Of a stretch of DNA of 64,000 nt, positions 1 to 9,872 are shown piece after piece. The position numbers and the translations under genes are program-made. Positions within the stretch are counted from its first letter, which is position 1, and each line of letters opens with the position of its first letter. The stretch comes from an uncultured Clostridia bacterium (GTDB taxonomy: Bacteria > Bacillota > Clostridia > Peptostreptococcales > Anaerovoracaceae), in NCBI GenBank assembly GCA_938045615.1, contig CALIBC010000007.1, forward strand, positions 1 to 64,000, given 5' to 3'. Below the pieces are notes generated by a model. The model had not been told where the DNA came from and ran no database searches. It saw only the letters and a program-made list of their open reading frames with translations.

Positions 1-3000
1 CCGCATATACTATCGTATTTGCATTTACTTCGGTGCTTCTGAAGAAGTCCGCCTTGGAAGCATGCTGATCCAATGACCAGCCTTTGAAGGTGTACCCGTC
101 TTTCTCAGGCTTCATCGTAGGGAACTTGTCTTCAAGTGCGGTTCCTTTCTGAACCGTGACCGTAGTTCCGCTTCCGTTCCCTCCGTTTACGTTAAACGTA
201 ACCGTAACTTCCTCTACATTCTCCGCTCTCCAGACTGCATACACCGTCATGTCCTGAGGAACAGGAGTATCGCTGTAGAAGTCGGGTCTTGTAGCATACT
301 GGGACTTAGCCCAGCCGAGGAACACATGTCCCGCCCTTGTAGGCTTTCTTGCAGGGAATGTCTGCCCGAGGCTCTTGTTTCTGATTACCTCGACCTTTTC
401 AGGCGCATCTTCTCCGCCGTTCGCGTTGAAGCTTACATATACCTTGTCCTCCTGCCATACCGCATAGTACGTAACAGGTCCTTCGCTGTCGATTACGGTA
501 TCAGGCCTCACATTAGGTTCTGCGGCATCCTTGGTCTTAGCCCAGCCGAGGAACTTATATCCTTCCTTGATCGGAATCTGATTAGGATATGCATTATTGT
601 ATTTATCGTTAAGCTTATACCCGTAATACTGATAAGTCGATTTCGGTACATTCCTTCCGCCGTTTCCGTCAAAGTTGATGTCAACCTTCTTGCTGTCCCA
701 TGTGGCATATACGGTCGTGTCGCCCGTAACCTGAGAATTCTGATTAAAGTTTCCGCTTCCTGCGTCAACAGCCTTCCAAGTTGTACTCCAACCATTGAAG
801 TTATAGCCTGTTCTTGTAGGCTTTTTGTCAGGGAACTTGGCTCCTATCGGTTTTTCTTTCTCGACTTCTATGATCTCCGGACCTCCGCTTCCTCCGTTGT
901 CGTTGAAGGTAAGTTTTACGTGCATGTGAGGATCCACAACATGATAAGCCGAATCCTTGAGGTCATTAGGGTTTCTCTTCTCCCTTATGTTTACCTTTAC
1001 CTTAGGTCTGTTGTTCGGGTTGAGATAGAATGCATCTCTATGCAGGGATTTGAGGTTCTGGCTTATGGATGCACTTGCCAGTTTAGGATTATCTCGATAC
1101 GCATCCTCCTCAATCCTCTCAACACCGTCTCCGAGTGTGATATGCCCGAATTTATTGTTTCGGAAGGCACTTACCCCAATGGTCTTAACACTTCCCGGAA
1201 GCGTCACATCCGTCAATTGGTTATCTCGAAAAGCTCCTTCAGCAACTTCCGTAACAGCGGTCTTCGAAATGTCCGCGGTGGTGAGTTTGTTGTAGGAGAA
1301 AGCCCCCTTCCCTATACCGGTTATTCCGTTAGGCAGGGTCAGTTCAGCCAGCTGGTTGCTACCAAAAGCATAATCCCCTATACTTCTCAGAGAAGTGCCC
1401 TGGAATTTGAGTTTCTCAATACCTGAATTCAAAAATGCAGACTCTCCTATGCTTTCAACTCCCGCAGGGATCTCGACTGAATGAGCTTCCGCACCGGGCA
1501 GTTCCTTGCCTATACGGGTGTAGGAAAAGGCTCTCCTTCCTATTCTCTTAAGCCCTTCGATTTTATTGAGTCTGAAATAACGGAGACTAGCATCTTCAAA
1601 TGCACCTTCGCCTATTGTATGCCAATTACCTTTGAACTCTACGTCGTCGCCCTTCGAAAGGTCGAGCGCTGTACCGTCAAACGCTTTTTTTCCTATCGTG
1701 CCTCCTCCGTATCTTTCATCGCGTGAGCGTATACGCATGTTATGAAAGGCATAGCTGCCCTCAAACGCAGACTCTCCTATTTCGGCAAAGCGGATGTCCG
1801 TATTGTCGATCGCCTCAAACCTAAACAAATTCATATCGCCGGCAAAGGCCTTTTGCCCGATTTTAATCGGGATATCTCCGGAATTTCCGTAGCCTTTTAT
1901 CTTGACCGCGTCTGTGTACCTATTTCTGAACGCTCTTTCTCCTATTTCCGTTAAGGCGGCATCTACCTTCTGCCCGTTGTAATATGTATTCTTCAGAGTC
2001 CTCGGGATTACAATGAGTCCCTCACTGTCAGGAGCCATACGGTACCTATTCAATACATATGTATAGTACTTGCGCCCGCTCGAGTCGATATGCTCAGACA
2101 CTTCATGGTCTATGTCAGAAGGTTTAAGTTCCTTTTCTCCGTATTTTTTCCAAATAACATCCACAACCATATCATCGTATATGTGATCGCGCCCACGCGA
2201 TGTAGATGTATCCAAAGCCTTTCCGTCCCCATATTTTATCCACATCGGCCATTTGCAAGCTCCGTTTCCGTGCCTCTCTTCCGTACCGACGTAAAGTCTC
2301 TTGTTAAGTCCCACATAGTAAAAGCCGTCACGATGAGGTATTACAAAGTCATTATCTGACAAACGTTCACCCTTATCGACTAAAAAACGTGTCTTGAGGG
2401 TGCTCATGCTCGATCCTGGCGCAGGTTTACCTCCGTGATAGTCGACTATAACGCACCTCTTCTTCTCCGCATACACGGGGTACAAATGATTCTTGCCGTG
2501 ATTTTTTATCTCATCCAGCAAGGAAGTCTTGGTCAGAGCGGCTTTTCCGCCTGGCGCAGTGTAATATCCAATGCAAATCTTACCCGCTACATTGGCATGC
2601 GGAATCGCACCTTCCGCGCCACTCATATCAAAGATCGGCAAATAATCTCCATATGTCGCAAGCTTCACGCTCTTACTATTTGCTTCAGGTAGTTCGTGCA
2701 CGTATACGGATGTTGCATCATTTCGGTACACCGGCACTATCTTAATGCTGCCGTCTCTATCTGACTTTGCCCAATCCTTTACGGGCGTGTCGTAGCCAAG
2801 ATATGCAAGTCCAACTCCCGTATCGCCGTGCGCGGAGTCTCCGGGCTTCCGAAAATACGCAAACTTATATCTTCCGTTGTCAGGCAGATCCTCTTTTATA
2901 TACTTCCTTAAAGAATCCCCCTTTCTTATGGTGAAAGTATTGCTTCCGTTCTTACCGAATTTGAAATTCTTCGGTCCGTTATAATCCGAAGCACTTGTGT

Positions 3001-4048
3001 CTATAGTGACATTAACCTGATTGTACTTATCCTCAGACATCTGTGAGAAATTACGCTCACCGGTATATACATCCGATGTTGCATAGATGAAACCGTCTCT
3101 GTTTATCTGAGTATCTGCGAAAACATTCCTATTTGCCAGCGGCGTATATGCACTATTGCCGGAATCTGCCCATCCCGTGGCAACATAGGTTTTCCCCCCC
3201 TTCATCACCCTTATCTCGGGGATACTCTCAAGTATCGACGCGCCTATCCTTGCGCCTTTCTTGATAGGGATGCTTATGCTAAGCTGGTTGTCCTTCGGAT
3301 CGAGACTTATGTACACGTCTGCATTTTCATAGACCACGTCAGCTCTTCCATTCATTCTCAGCCTGTATTGAATTTCCCGGTACAGATCACGGATAACAAA
3401 CCCTCTGTACTGCTCTGTTTTTGAGAAATCTTGAGTCCATTGTCTGTTATATTCTTTAGACCAAAAACATATCTTATCCGGATTATCCGGATACACGAAG
3501 TTCACAAGATAACAGCTCTTATTATCATACGGTATCCTGCGCTGCAGCACACCCGAACCAAAAGATTCGTCCTTATCGATTCCCGGATCCACGTCTTTCA
3601 GTGACTTGGGGTTGATTCCCTTGCCTGCTTTGACCTTGCCGCGCGGAACCTGCGCCTTTTTTGCGGTATCGCTCTTCTCTTCATCTAGGGGATTACCGTC
3701 TTTGGCTTTTTCCTCTTTTGCAGGTGCCTGCGCGGATTTATCCTGCGCTTCCCCTTTTGCGTCCTTTCCTGCGGCTTCCCTCTCAGGCTTATCGACCGAC
3801 GTTTTTTCCGGTTGCGGTTTGTCCGCAGCTTTGCCGGCATCCGCATCCGACTCCTTGCCTGCCTGTTTGCCGGCAGCTTTGTCCACTTTCTTTTCGACCT
3901 GTTTGTCCTGCTTTTTACCGCTTTGATCTGCGGCAAAGGCACGGTCGAAAGGAATGTAGGTTGCAACGACAGCGAAAACCAGTAACATCGTTAAAAGTTT
4001 TCTCTTCCAAGTCGTTGCGATAGTCTTTTTTCTACTGAAACCATCCAT
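1..4048 (-). CDS. BspA-type leucine-rich-repeat / InlB B-repeat surface protein, C-terminus cut by window edge
   Basis: The frame is open from an ATG at 4048 (AAGGAG seven bases upstream) to the window edge, about 1349 codons. A signal peptide is seen: basic N-terminus, hydrophobic stretch at residues 18-32, Ala-x-Ala site near 39-40. Residues 41 to about 135 are a Lys/Ala/Asp-rich low-complexity linker. Roughly 690-1010 carry BspA-type (LRR_5) repeats with the recurring 'IGExAF' pattern. From about 1040 to the edge come at least four InlB B-repeats (Listeria-Bacteroides type), each with an 'F-x-x-NGG' strand start and a 'VYAxW' end. The middle, about 135-690, also has divergent repeats ending in V/A-Y-x-like motifs. 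Such proteins are secreted adhesins or surface binders. The anchoring signal would lie beyond the left edge and cannot be seen. It is a monocistron downstream of the alsT terminator. Family call is firm; ligand unknown. Confidence 0.9.
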   Translation of the reverse strand, partial: MDGFSRKKTIATTWKRKLLTMLLVFAVVATYIPFDRAFAADQSGKKQDKQVEKKVDKAAGKQAGKESDADAGKAADKPQPEKTSVDKPEREAAGKDAKGEAQDKSAQAPAKEEKAKDGNPLDEEKSDTAKKAQVPRGKVKAGKGINPKSLKDVDPGIDKDESFGSGVLQRRIPYDNKSCYLVNFVYPDNPDKICFWSKEYNRQWTQDFSKTEQYRGFVIRDLYREIQYRLRMNGRADVVYENADVYISLDPKDNQLSISIPIKKGARIGASILESIPEIRVMKGGKTYVATGWADSGNSAYTPLANRNVFADTQINRDGFIYATSDVYTGERNFSQMSEDKYNQVNVTIDTSASDYNGPKNFKFGKNGSNTFTIRKGDSLRKYIKEDLPDNGRYKFAYFRKPGDSAHGDTGVGLAYLGYDTPVKDWAKSDRDGSIKIVPVYRNDATSVYVHELPEANSKSVKLATYGDYLPIFDMSGAEGAIPHANVAGKICIGYYTAPGGKAALTKTSLLDEIKNHGKNHLYPVYAEKKRCVIVDYHGGKPAPGSSMSTLKTRFLVDKGERLSDNDFVIPHRDGFYYVGLNKRLYVGTEERHGNGACKWPMWIKYGDGKALDTSTSRGRDHIYDDMVVDVIWKKYGEKELKPSDIDHEVSEHIDSSGRKYYTYVLNRYRMAPDSEGLIVIPRTLKNTYYNGQKVDAALTEIGERAFRNRYTDAVKIKGYGNSGDIPIKIGQKAFAGDMNLFRFEAIDNTDIRFAEIGESAFEGSYAFHNMRIRSRDERYGGGTIGKKAFDGTALDLSKGDDVEFKGNWHTIGEGAFEDASLRYFRLNKIEGLKRIGRRAFSYTRIGKELPGAEAHSVEIPAGVESIGESAFLNSGIEKLKFQGTSLRSIGDYAFGSNQLAELTLPNGITGIGKGAFSYNKLTTADISKTAVTEVAEGAFRDNQLTDVTLPGSVKTIGVSAFRNNKFGHITLGDGVERIEEDAYRDNPKLASASISQNLKSLHRDAFYLNPNNRPKVKVNIREKRNPNDLKDSAYHVVDPHMHVKLTFNDNGGSGGPEIIEVEKEKPIGAKFPDKKPTRTGYNFNGWSTTWKAVDAGSGNFNQNSQVTGDTTVYATWDSKKVDINFDGNGGRNVPKSTYQYYGYKLNDKYNNAYPNQIPIKEGYKFLGWAKTKDAAEPNVRPDTVIDSEGPVTYYAVWQEDKVYVSFNANGGEDAPEKVEVIRNKSLGQTFPARKPTRAGHVFLGWAKSQYATRPDFYSDTPVPQDMTVYAVWRAENVEEVTVTFNVNGGNGSGTTVTVQKGTALEDKFPTMKPEKDGYTFKGWSLDQHASKADFFRSTEVNANTIVYA
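2..935 (-). repeat. Array of about four InlB B-repeat coding units
   Basis: Four consecutive coding units of about 220-250 bp are visible on the minus strand. Their 'VYA(T/V)W'-type ends fall near 700-720, 452-472, 228-248 and 4-12. Each starts with a beta strand followed by 'NGG' and contains 'GY/GH-x-F-x-GW'. The array continues past the left edge. Confidence 0.8.
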
Positions 4049-4443
4049 GACTTTTCTCCTTCTCTTACTTAAGTAAAATACTTGCCTTAACTACAACTTC
4101 CACTCTCCGCGATTATGACAGGCACGGATTGCTTTGTTATAACGTGCAAAGACCAACGCTAGTCCAACAGTTCCGATAGTTGCTAACTTGAGAATGATCT
4201 GCCGGTTCCCGGCAAGGTTGCATAAGAGTCATTGAACTATCAATACTTATCACAAAGCGTCGATATTTTTTCTTCAGTCTATCACATTTCATTCACAAGC
4301 GAAAGCCCATTTTGAAAATAATACACATAGTACATTTTGTCGTAATTTTCCCTCATTAACCTCAAGGCGGCAACTGCAAGGTATGCAGGCGATTTTGGGG
4401 ACTAAATTTTTTCATAAACTTTTTCGGACGGGCGTGCTCATCA

Positions 4444-4523
4444 ACTTCTTGAGAATGCGACCGGAAAGGCGCATACTCTCTCCACTTCTTGGGTATACGA
4501 CCGGCAAAGCGCATGCTGCATCT
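4444..4523. repeat. 40-bp tandem repeat, two degenerate copies
   Basis: Copies start at 4444 and 4484. Both begin acttctt, share cgaccgg in the middle and have a gcgcat segment near the end. The unit opens with a 'gagaatgcg' core also found in the 22-bp repeat at 40433. Confidence 0.7.
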
Positions 4524-4572
4524 TCCCGGGGTTGTCGCCGTATACATTTTCAGGGGAACGCAAATAACACAT

Positions 4573-4619
4573 AAAAAGACCGGCTCACACCTCGCAAATG
4601 CAGGTTGTGTGAGTCGGTC
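4573..4619 (-). terminator. Rho-independent terminator of the AGCS symporter gene
   Basis: A 13-bp stem with one G-U pair (arms 4578-4590 and 4607-4619) is followed on the minus strand by TTTTT (4573-4577). It lies about 100 bases past the symporter stop codon. Confidence 0.9.
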
Positions 4620-4721
4620 AATCCGTATTAGCTATCCGAGATAATTTTCGTTATCCGAAATCGATTTTTCAATTCCGTTTTTAGAACCCGTTCAAAAGTT
4701 CAACTCCGTTTTTCAAACTGA

Positions 4722-6122
4722 TTACAGCTTGGCTATGTCTCTGTCCACCACAGGAATCGGCGTAGGATCCACATCGTCTATGTTGTTTCCGTACTTCTTC
4801 AAATCCGCTATGAGCACTCCGCTAAGCAGGAATATGCCTATAACGTTGGGGAGTATCATGAGACCGTTTAGTATATCGGCGATATTCCACACGGTCGCCA
4901 GCTTGACTATGCATCCGACAAACGACAGAGCGACAAACAGTACCTTGTAGTACTTGATGATCCTGGATCCTACCAGATATTCCGCGCATCTCTCGCCGTA
5001 GTACGACCACCCCAAGATAGTGGAATATGCAAACAGTGCAAGCGAAATAGCGATTATAGGTCTTCCTACCGTAGGTATCAATGCAAACGCCTGGAAGGTC
5101 AGCACTGTGGTGTCCGTGTCACTTCTGGCTTCAAGAAATTCAGGATGGGCAACGGCTGAACTTACGAGCGTGATGCCCGTGAGTGCGCAGATAACGACCG
5201 TGTCCCAGAAGGTTCCCGTCATGGATACCATCGACTGCCTTACGGGGTTTCTTGTCTTTGCCGAAGCTGCGACTATAGGCGCCGAACCCATTCCGGACTC
5301 ATTGGAGAACAGTCCCCTTGCGCAGCCGTAACGCAGCGCCTGTGCAACGGTAAATCCGAACACGCCGCCTGCACCTGCCTGAATCGAGAATGCCGATTTG
5401 AAAATGAGTGCTATTGATGTTCCGAGAACGCTCTTGTTCATGTAGATGACCCAAAGACATCCAATAACATAAAATACTGCCATAAACGGTATGAGTTTCT
5501 CCGTTACTCTGGTTATCGACTTGACTCCGCCTATAATGACGATTGCCGTAAATACTGCAACAACAACGCCCGCGATCTTTTCATCCACGCCGAAATTCTG
5601 CTTGAGGGAAGTCGAAATGGAGTTTGCCTGCGTGAGACATCCGATACCGAACGCCGCAGTGGCACCGAAAAGCGCAAACAGCACGGCAAGCCATTTTGAA
5701 TGCAGCCCTCTCTCAAGTGCCGTAAATGCACCGCCTATCATTCTTCCGTCCTTGGTCTGCTCCCTGTACTTGACCGACATGGCGGTTTCCATGTACTTGG
5801 TTGCGATCCCGAAGACGCCTGTGATCCACATCCAGAACACCGCGCCAGGACCTCCCGATGCAACCGCAGTCGCAACACCGATGATGTTACCCGTTCCGAT
5901 GGTTGCGGCAAGAGCCGTCGTCAGCGCCCCGAACTGTGAAACTTCGCCTTCCCCGTCCGGATCCGGGGTTACGGAAAGCTTTATGCCTTTAAACGTAAAT
6001 CTCTGAACAAATCCGGTTCTGAAAGTACAGAATATGTGTGTACCCAATAGGATGATTATAAATGGTAGTCCCCATAGCCAGCCATCCAACGCTTCCACAA
6101 AGTCCGCTAAAATCTTTAACAT
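4722..6122 (-). CDS. alsT: Sodium:alanine/glycine symporter, AGCS family
   Basis: A 466-residue polytopic membrane protein of the alanine/glycine:cation symporter family, which takes up Ala or Gly with Na+ (or H+). The N-terminal helix, the 'ATIGTGNIIG' segment (about 94-103) and 'GGPGAVFWMW' (about 108-117) are characteristic; a second family stretch, 'FSNESGMGSAP', sits near 270. Length is normal for the family. The ATG at 6122 has AAGGAGG six bases upstream. It is monocistronic, with its own promoter (6173-6200) and terminator (4573-4619). Substrate choice between Ala and Gly cannot be read from the sequence. No glycine riboswitch fits in the short leader. Confidence 0.93.
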   Translation of the reverse strand: MLKILADFVEALDGWLWGLPFIIILLGTHIFCTFRTGFVQRFTFKGIKLSVTPDPDGEGEVSQFGALTTALAATIGTGNIIGVATAVASGGPGAVFWMWITGVFGIATKYMETAMSVKYREQTKDGRMIGGAFTALERGLHSKWLAVLFALFGATAAFGIGCLTQANSISTSLKQNFGVDEKIAGVVVAVFTAIVIIGGVKSITRVTEKLIPFMAVFYVIGCLWVIYMNKSVLGTSIALIFKSAFSIQAGAGGVFGFTVAQALRYGCARGLFSNESGMGSAPIVAASAKTRNPVRQSMVSMTGTFWDTVVICALTGITLVSSAVAHPEFLEARSDTDTTVLTFQAFALIPTVGRPIIAISLALFAYSTILGWSYYGERCAEYLVGSRIIKYYKVLFVALSFVGCIVKLATVWNIADILNGLMILPNVIGIFLLSGVLIADLKKYGNNIDDVDPTPIPVVDRDIAKL

Positions 6123-6172
6123 ATAATGCCTCCTTATAATAAAGATTACGATAGCTAATAACTGTTGTGTAT

Positions 6173-6200
6173 ATTATATCATTTCAGTACATAATTACAA
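6173..6200 (-). promoter_or_regulatory. Sigma-A-type promoter for the AGCS symporter
   Basis: On the minus strand TTGTAA (6195-6200) is separated by 16 bases from TATAAT (6173-6178), about 45 bases upstream of the start codon's RBS region. Confidence 0.65.
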
Positions 6201-6250
6201 GGGCGTCTTCACAGAAAAATCATGTATACAGTACGCTTGTTAAGCAATTC

Positions 6251-6292
6251 AAAAAAACTGCCGCACAGTTGATTCATTCAACCATGCGGCAG
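6251..6292 (-). terminator. Terminator after pyruvate carboxylase
   Basis: An 8-bp perfect GC-rich stem (6258-6265 with 6285-6292), with an inner gttga/tcaac pairing, is followed on the minus strand by seven T's (6251-6257). A T-rich side on the plus strand makes weak bidirectional function possible. Confidence 0.85.
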
Positions 6293-6303
6293 CTTTTATG
6301 AAG

Positions 6304-6337
6304 TGCCCGCCGCTTTCAGCCAAAATGACGGCGGGCA
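6304..6337 (-). other. GC-rich hairpin just past the pyc stop codon
   Basis: A perfect 9-bp inverted repeat (tgcccgccg / cggcgggca) lies between the pyc stop and the true terminator. It has no U-tract, so it may protect the 3' end or assist pausing. Confidence 0.5.
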
Positions 6338-6358
6338 GGATTGTTTTTCGTGTTTCCG

Positions 6359-9300
6359 CTATTTGATTATCGCTATCAGCTGACCGGATTTGACACTGTC
6401 ACCTTTCTTTACGAAAATCTCATCTATTTCCCCCGCAGCCTTTGCGATTATGTTGGTTTCCATCTTCATGGCCTCTATCACGGCAACCGGCTGTTTTTCT
6501 TCGACCTTGTCGCCCACATTGACCAGAAGCTTGACTATGTTGCCCGGGATGTTGGCTCCGATTTCCATCGGATCGTCCTCATTTGCGTAGCTGACGCCGG
6601 ATTCCGTCACCGCAGCCTCTACCTGCGCGTCCTTTATCTTGACCAACCTGCGGTTTCCGTTCACCTCAAAGTCAAGTTCCCTGTAACCATCCTTGTCGAC
6701 ATCGCGGATCTCCGTCAGGCGCACGACCAGTTCCTTGCCCTCTTCCAGTTTGACTTCCGCAGTCTCGCCCTCTTTTAGCCCGTGGAAAAATACATCCGAA
6801 CCCATAAGGCTGAAACTGCCGTTTTTCTTGATGTCAAGCAGATATTCCTCATACACCTTTGGATAAAGCGCATAGCTGAGCGCTTCTCTCGGGGTTCCCT
6901 CAAGCTCAAAATGTTCTCTGAGTCCTTTGCTTATGTACTCAAAATCTTCAGGAGGCAGGAGTTCTCCGGGTCTGCACGTAATCGGTTTCTTGTCCTTGAG
7001 CACAATCTTTTGGAGATCTTTAGGGAAGCCTCCCTCGGGCTGACCCATCATGCCCTCGAAAAATGCCACTATGGAATCCGGAAAGTCGATATCCTTTCCC
7101 TTTTCCAAAATGTTTTCGGATGTGAGATCGTTCTGAACCATGAATATAGCCATATCGCCGACCGCCTTGGATGACGGCGTAACCTTGACAATATCTCCAA
7201 GCATGGCGTTGACATCACGGTACATCTCCTTGACTTCCTTGAACTTGTGACCGAGACCGAAGCTTTCTACCTGCGGTTTCAGGTTGGAATACTGCCCGCC
7301 CGGAATCTCATAATCGTATATCTCGGCGGAGGCGGTCATCAGATCGGACTCAAACTTTCCGTAAACAGGTCTCACATCCTGCCAATAATCGGAGATCACC
7401 TGCATTTGCGAAGGATCCAGCCCCGTTTCCCTATCGCTGAATTTCAGAGCCGCCACTATGGAATTGAGTGCAGGCTGAGATGTGAGGCCCGACATGCTGT
7501 TTATTGCACCGTCGATTATGTCGACACCCGCTTCCGCCGCCATCAGTACCGTCGCAACACCGTTTCCGCTCGTATCGTGGGTATGGAGATGTATAGGCAC
7601 GGAAATCTCGTTTTTCAGCGCTTTTACCAGTTTCATGGCGGCGCTCGGTTTCAGCAGCCCCGACATATCCTTTATTCCCAATATATGCGTACCCCGTTTT
7701 TCAAGTTCCTTGGCCATCCTCACATAATATGCGAGGTTGTACTTGGTTCTGCTCTCATCGAGGATGTCACCCGTGTAGCACAGCGTCGCTTCCGCTATTT
7801 TGCCCTGGTTTAGAACCTCATCGAGCGTCACTTCCATACCGGGGATCCAGTTGAGAGAATCAAAGATACGGAACACGTCTATACCGCTTTTGGCGGACTG
7901 CTTGACAAACTCGCGTATGACGTTGTCGGGATAGTTTTTGTATCCCACTGCGTTGGCTCCGCGTATGAGCATCTGAAAGAGAATGTTCGGGATCTTCTCT
8001 CTGAGCATGTCAAGTCTCTTCCACGGCGATTCCTTGAGAAATCTATATGAGGTGTCGAATGTCGCGCCACCCCACATTTCAAGTGAAAACGCTTCTTTTT
8101 CGTACATTGCCACCGCCGGTGCAATCTTCATCATATCCACGGTTCTGACCCTTGTCGCCATTAGCGACTGCTGCGCGTCTCTCATCGTGGTGTCGGTCAC
8201 GAGAAGTTTTTTCTGATCCAGAATCCAGTTTTTCACATATTCGGGGCCGTGCTCGTCGAGCATCTGCTTTGTCCCCGAAAGCGCCTCCACCTCGGAAGCC
8301 GATATTTTAGGGAAAACAGGCACGTTAAAGTTCGGCTTTTCGCCGTGGGTCTCGTTGACGACCTTGTTTCCTATGTAATTCAGAACCTTAAGCTCTCTGT
8401 CAATTTTGGTTCTTATGTCCAGCAGCTCGGGGTTTGCCGATATGAATCCGGTATCGCACCTGCCGGCGATAAAATCGGGGTGGTTCAGGACGTTCAGAAG
8501 AAATCCGATGTTGGTCTTAACTCCCTTTATCTGCGTTTCCTTGAGCGCGCGTATGGCCTTTCTTCTGGTGTTTTCAAACGTGTTCGCCCACGCCGTTATC
8601 TTGACGAGCAGGCTGTCGTAATAAGGTGTGACTTCAGAGCCCGCAAATCCGTTTCCGCCGTCAAGCCGTATCCCATAGCCGGACGCAGAGCGATAAAGTT
8701 CTATCATTCCGGTGTCGGGCGCAAATCCGTTTGCAGGGTCTTCCGTAGTTATCCTGCACTGGATGGCGAAACCTCTTTGGCTGACCTTGTCCTGGCTTCC
8801 CAGATCGAGCTCCTCCGAATCCAATGCGTATCCCTGTGCCACGCGTATCTGACTCTGAACTATGTCGATGCCCGTGACAAGCTCCGTGACCGTGTGCTCC
8901 ACCTGGATGCGCGGGTTCATCTCTATGAAATAGTGGTTGCCGTTTTTATCCAGAAGAAATTCGACGGTTCCGGCGCTTCTGTAATTTACATGTCTTGCGA
9001 TCTTGAGCGCATCATCGCAGATAGCTTGCCGCTGTTCTTCTGTAAGGCTGAGAGCAGGTGTAAATTCAACCACTTTCTGATGTCTTCTCTGTATGGAACA
9101 ATCGCGCTCGAACATATGGATCAGATTGCCGTATTTATCGCCCAGAATCTGAACCTCAATGTGCTTGGGATTTTCCAGATATTTTTCTATGAATATGTCG
9201 TCGATCCCGAACGCCTTTGCCGCCTCGCTCCTTGCCGTCTTGTACTCGCTGACTATGTGCTCCGGATCATGCACGACTCTCATCCCACGACCGCCGCCGC

Positions 9301-9802
9301 CCGCTGCCGCCTTGAGAATTACGGGATATCCGCATTCCTTTGCGAATTTTATCGCCTCTTCCTCATTTTTTATTGCGGCTTCCACTCCGGGGATCGTCGG
9401 CACTCCCACTTCATCCGCCACTATCTTTGACCGAATCTTGTCGCCTAGGCTGTTCATCATCGCCGCAGTCGGGCCTATAAACTCAATGCCGGCATCCTCG
9501 CATGCCTGTGCAAATTCCGGATTTTCCGACAGGAATCCGTAGCCCGGATGGATTGCGTCAACTCCTTTAGCCTTTGCAAGCTCAATGATCTCGTCTATTC
9601 CAAGATAAGCCGCAACCGGGGCTTTTCCATTGCCTACCCGATACGACTCATCCGCCTTTGTCCGGAAAAGAGATTTTTTATCCTCCTCCGAATAGATTGC
9701 GACCGTACGTATTCCCAGCTCCGTGCACGCACGGAATATCCTGATTGCAATCTCTCCTCTGTTTGCGACCAGTATTCGCTTAAATTTCTTTATTTCTTTC
9801 AT
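6359..9802 (-). CDS. pyc: Pyruvate carboxylase
   Basis: Makes oxaloacetate from pyruvate, bicarbonate and ATP (anaplerosis). The 1147-residue chain has the full order. First comes biotin carboxylase (about 5-450), with the Gly-rich 'KAAAGGGGRGMR' ATP loop and 'EMNPRIQVEHTVTE'. Then comes the carboxyltransferase (about 530-800; 'DTTMRDAQQSLMATR', 'HTHDTSG'), then the PYC/OADA tetramerisation region. A C-terminal biotinyl domain has the biotin-accepting Lys in 'EAMKMETN' near residue 1113. Length matches single-chain pyruvate carboxylases. I start at the ATG at 9802, which has GGAGAGG nearby; an in-frame ATG at 9814 has no such site. Seventy bases separate it from the upstream mscS gene. Confidence 0.97.
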   Translation of the reverse strand: MKEIKKFKRILVANRGEIAIRIFRACTELGIRTVAIYSEEDKKSLFRTKADESYRVGNGKAPVAAYLGIDEIIELAKAKGVDAIHPGYGFLSENPEFAQACEDAGIEFIGPTAAMMNSLGDKIRSKIVADEVGVPTIPGVEAAIKNEEEAIKFAKECGYPVILKAAAGGGGRGMRVVHDPEHIVSEYKTARSEAAKAFGIDDIFIEKYLENPKHIEVQILGDKYGNLIHMFERDCSIQRRHQKVVEFTPALSLTEEQRQAICDDALKIARHVNYRSAGTVEFLLDKNGNHYFIEMNPRIQVEHTVTELVTGIDIVQSQIRVAQGYALDSEELDLGSQDKVSQRGFAIQCRITTEDPANGFAPDTGMIELYRSASGYGIRLDGGNGFAGSEVTPYYDSLLVKITAWANTFENTRRKAIRALKETQIKGVKTNIGFLLNVLNHPDFIAGRCDTGFISANPELLDIRTKIDRELKVLNYIGNKVVNETHGEKPNFNVPVFPKISASEVEALSGTKQMLDEHGPEYVKNWILDQKKLLVTDTTMRDAQQSLMATRVRTVDMMKIAPAVAMYEKEAFSLEMWGGATFDTSYRFLKESPWKRLDMLREKIPNILFQMLIRGANAVGYKNYPDNVIREFVKQSAKSGIDVFRIFDSLNWIPGMEVTLDEVLNQGKIAEATLCYTGDILDESRTKYNLAYYVRMAKELEKRGTHILGIKDMSGLLKPSAAMKLVKALKNEISVPIHLHTHDTSGNGVATVLMAAEAGVDIIDGAINSMSGLTSQPALNSIVAALKFSDRETGLDPSQMQVISDYWQDVRPVYGKFESDLMTASAEIYDYEIPGGQYSNLKPQVESFGLGHKFKEVKEMYRDVNAMLGDIVKVTPSSKAVGDMAIFMVQNDLTSENILEKGKDIDFPDSIVAFFEGMMGQPEGGFPKDLQKIVLKDKKPITCRPGELLPPEDFEYISKGLREHFELEGTPREALSYALYPKVYEEYLLDIKKNGSFSLMGSDVFFHGLKEGETAEVKLEEGKELVVRLTEIRDVDKDGYRELDFEVNGNRRLVKIKDAQVEAAVTESGVSYANEDDPMEIGANIPGNIVKLLVNVGDKVEEKQPVAVIEAMKMETNIIAKAAGEIDEIFVKKGDSVKSGQLIAIIK

Positions 9803-9872
9803 AATCCTCTCCATTCCGCCGCCTTTGCACGCGGCACAACCGGTTTTCGATATCCAATTCTCACCGACGTCC

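Larger units (their letters stand above)
4049..4721. other. 673-bp intergenic region between alsT and the surface-protein gene
   Basis: This is the only gene-free stretch above 300 bases. It holds the terminator of the upstream minus-strand gene (4573-4619), a two-copy 40-bp tandem repeat (4444-4523), a small GC-rich inverted repeat near 4201-4215 (TGCCGG-gaa-CCGGCA on the minus strand) and the ribosome binding site of the surface protein. I could not pick out a convincing promoter hexamer pair, and no known riboswitch motif was recognised. Confidence 0.6.

Noticed and set aside
326..1426. 366-codon plus-strand reading frame
   Set aside because: It lies antisense to the InlB-repeat coding region, has no family resemblance or RBS, and its length follows from the repeat composition of the opposite gene.
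6123..6250. Glycine riboswitch before the alsT-type symporter
   Set aside because: With the promoter at 6173-6200 the leader is only about 45 bases and lacks the aptamer core.
8249..9430. 393-codon plus-strand reading frame
   Set aside because: Antisense to the biotin carboxylase part of pyc, which is unmistakable; no motif in the plus reading.
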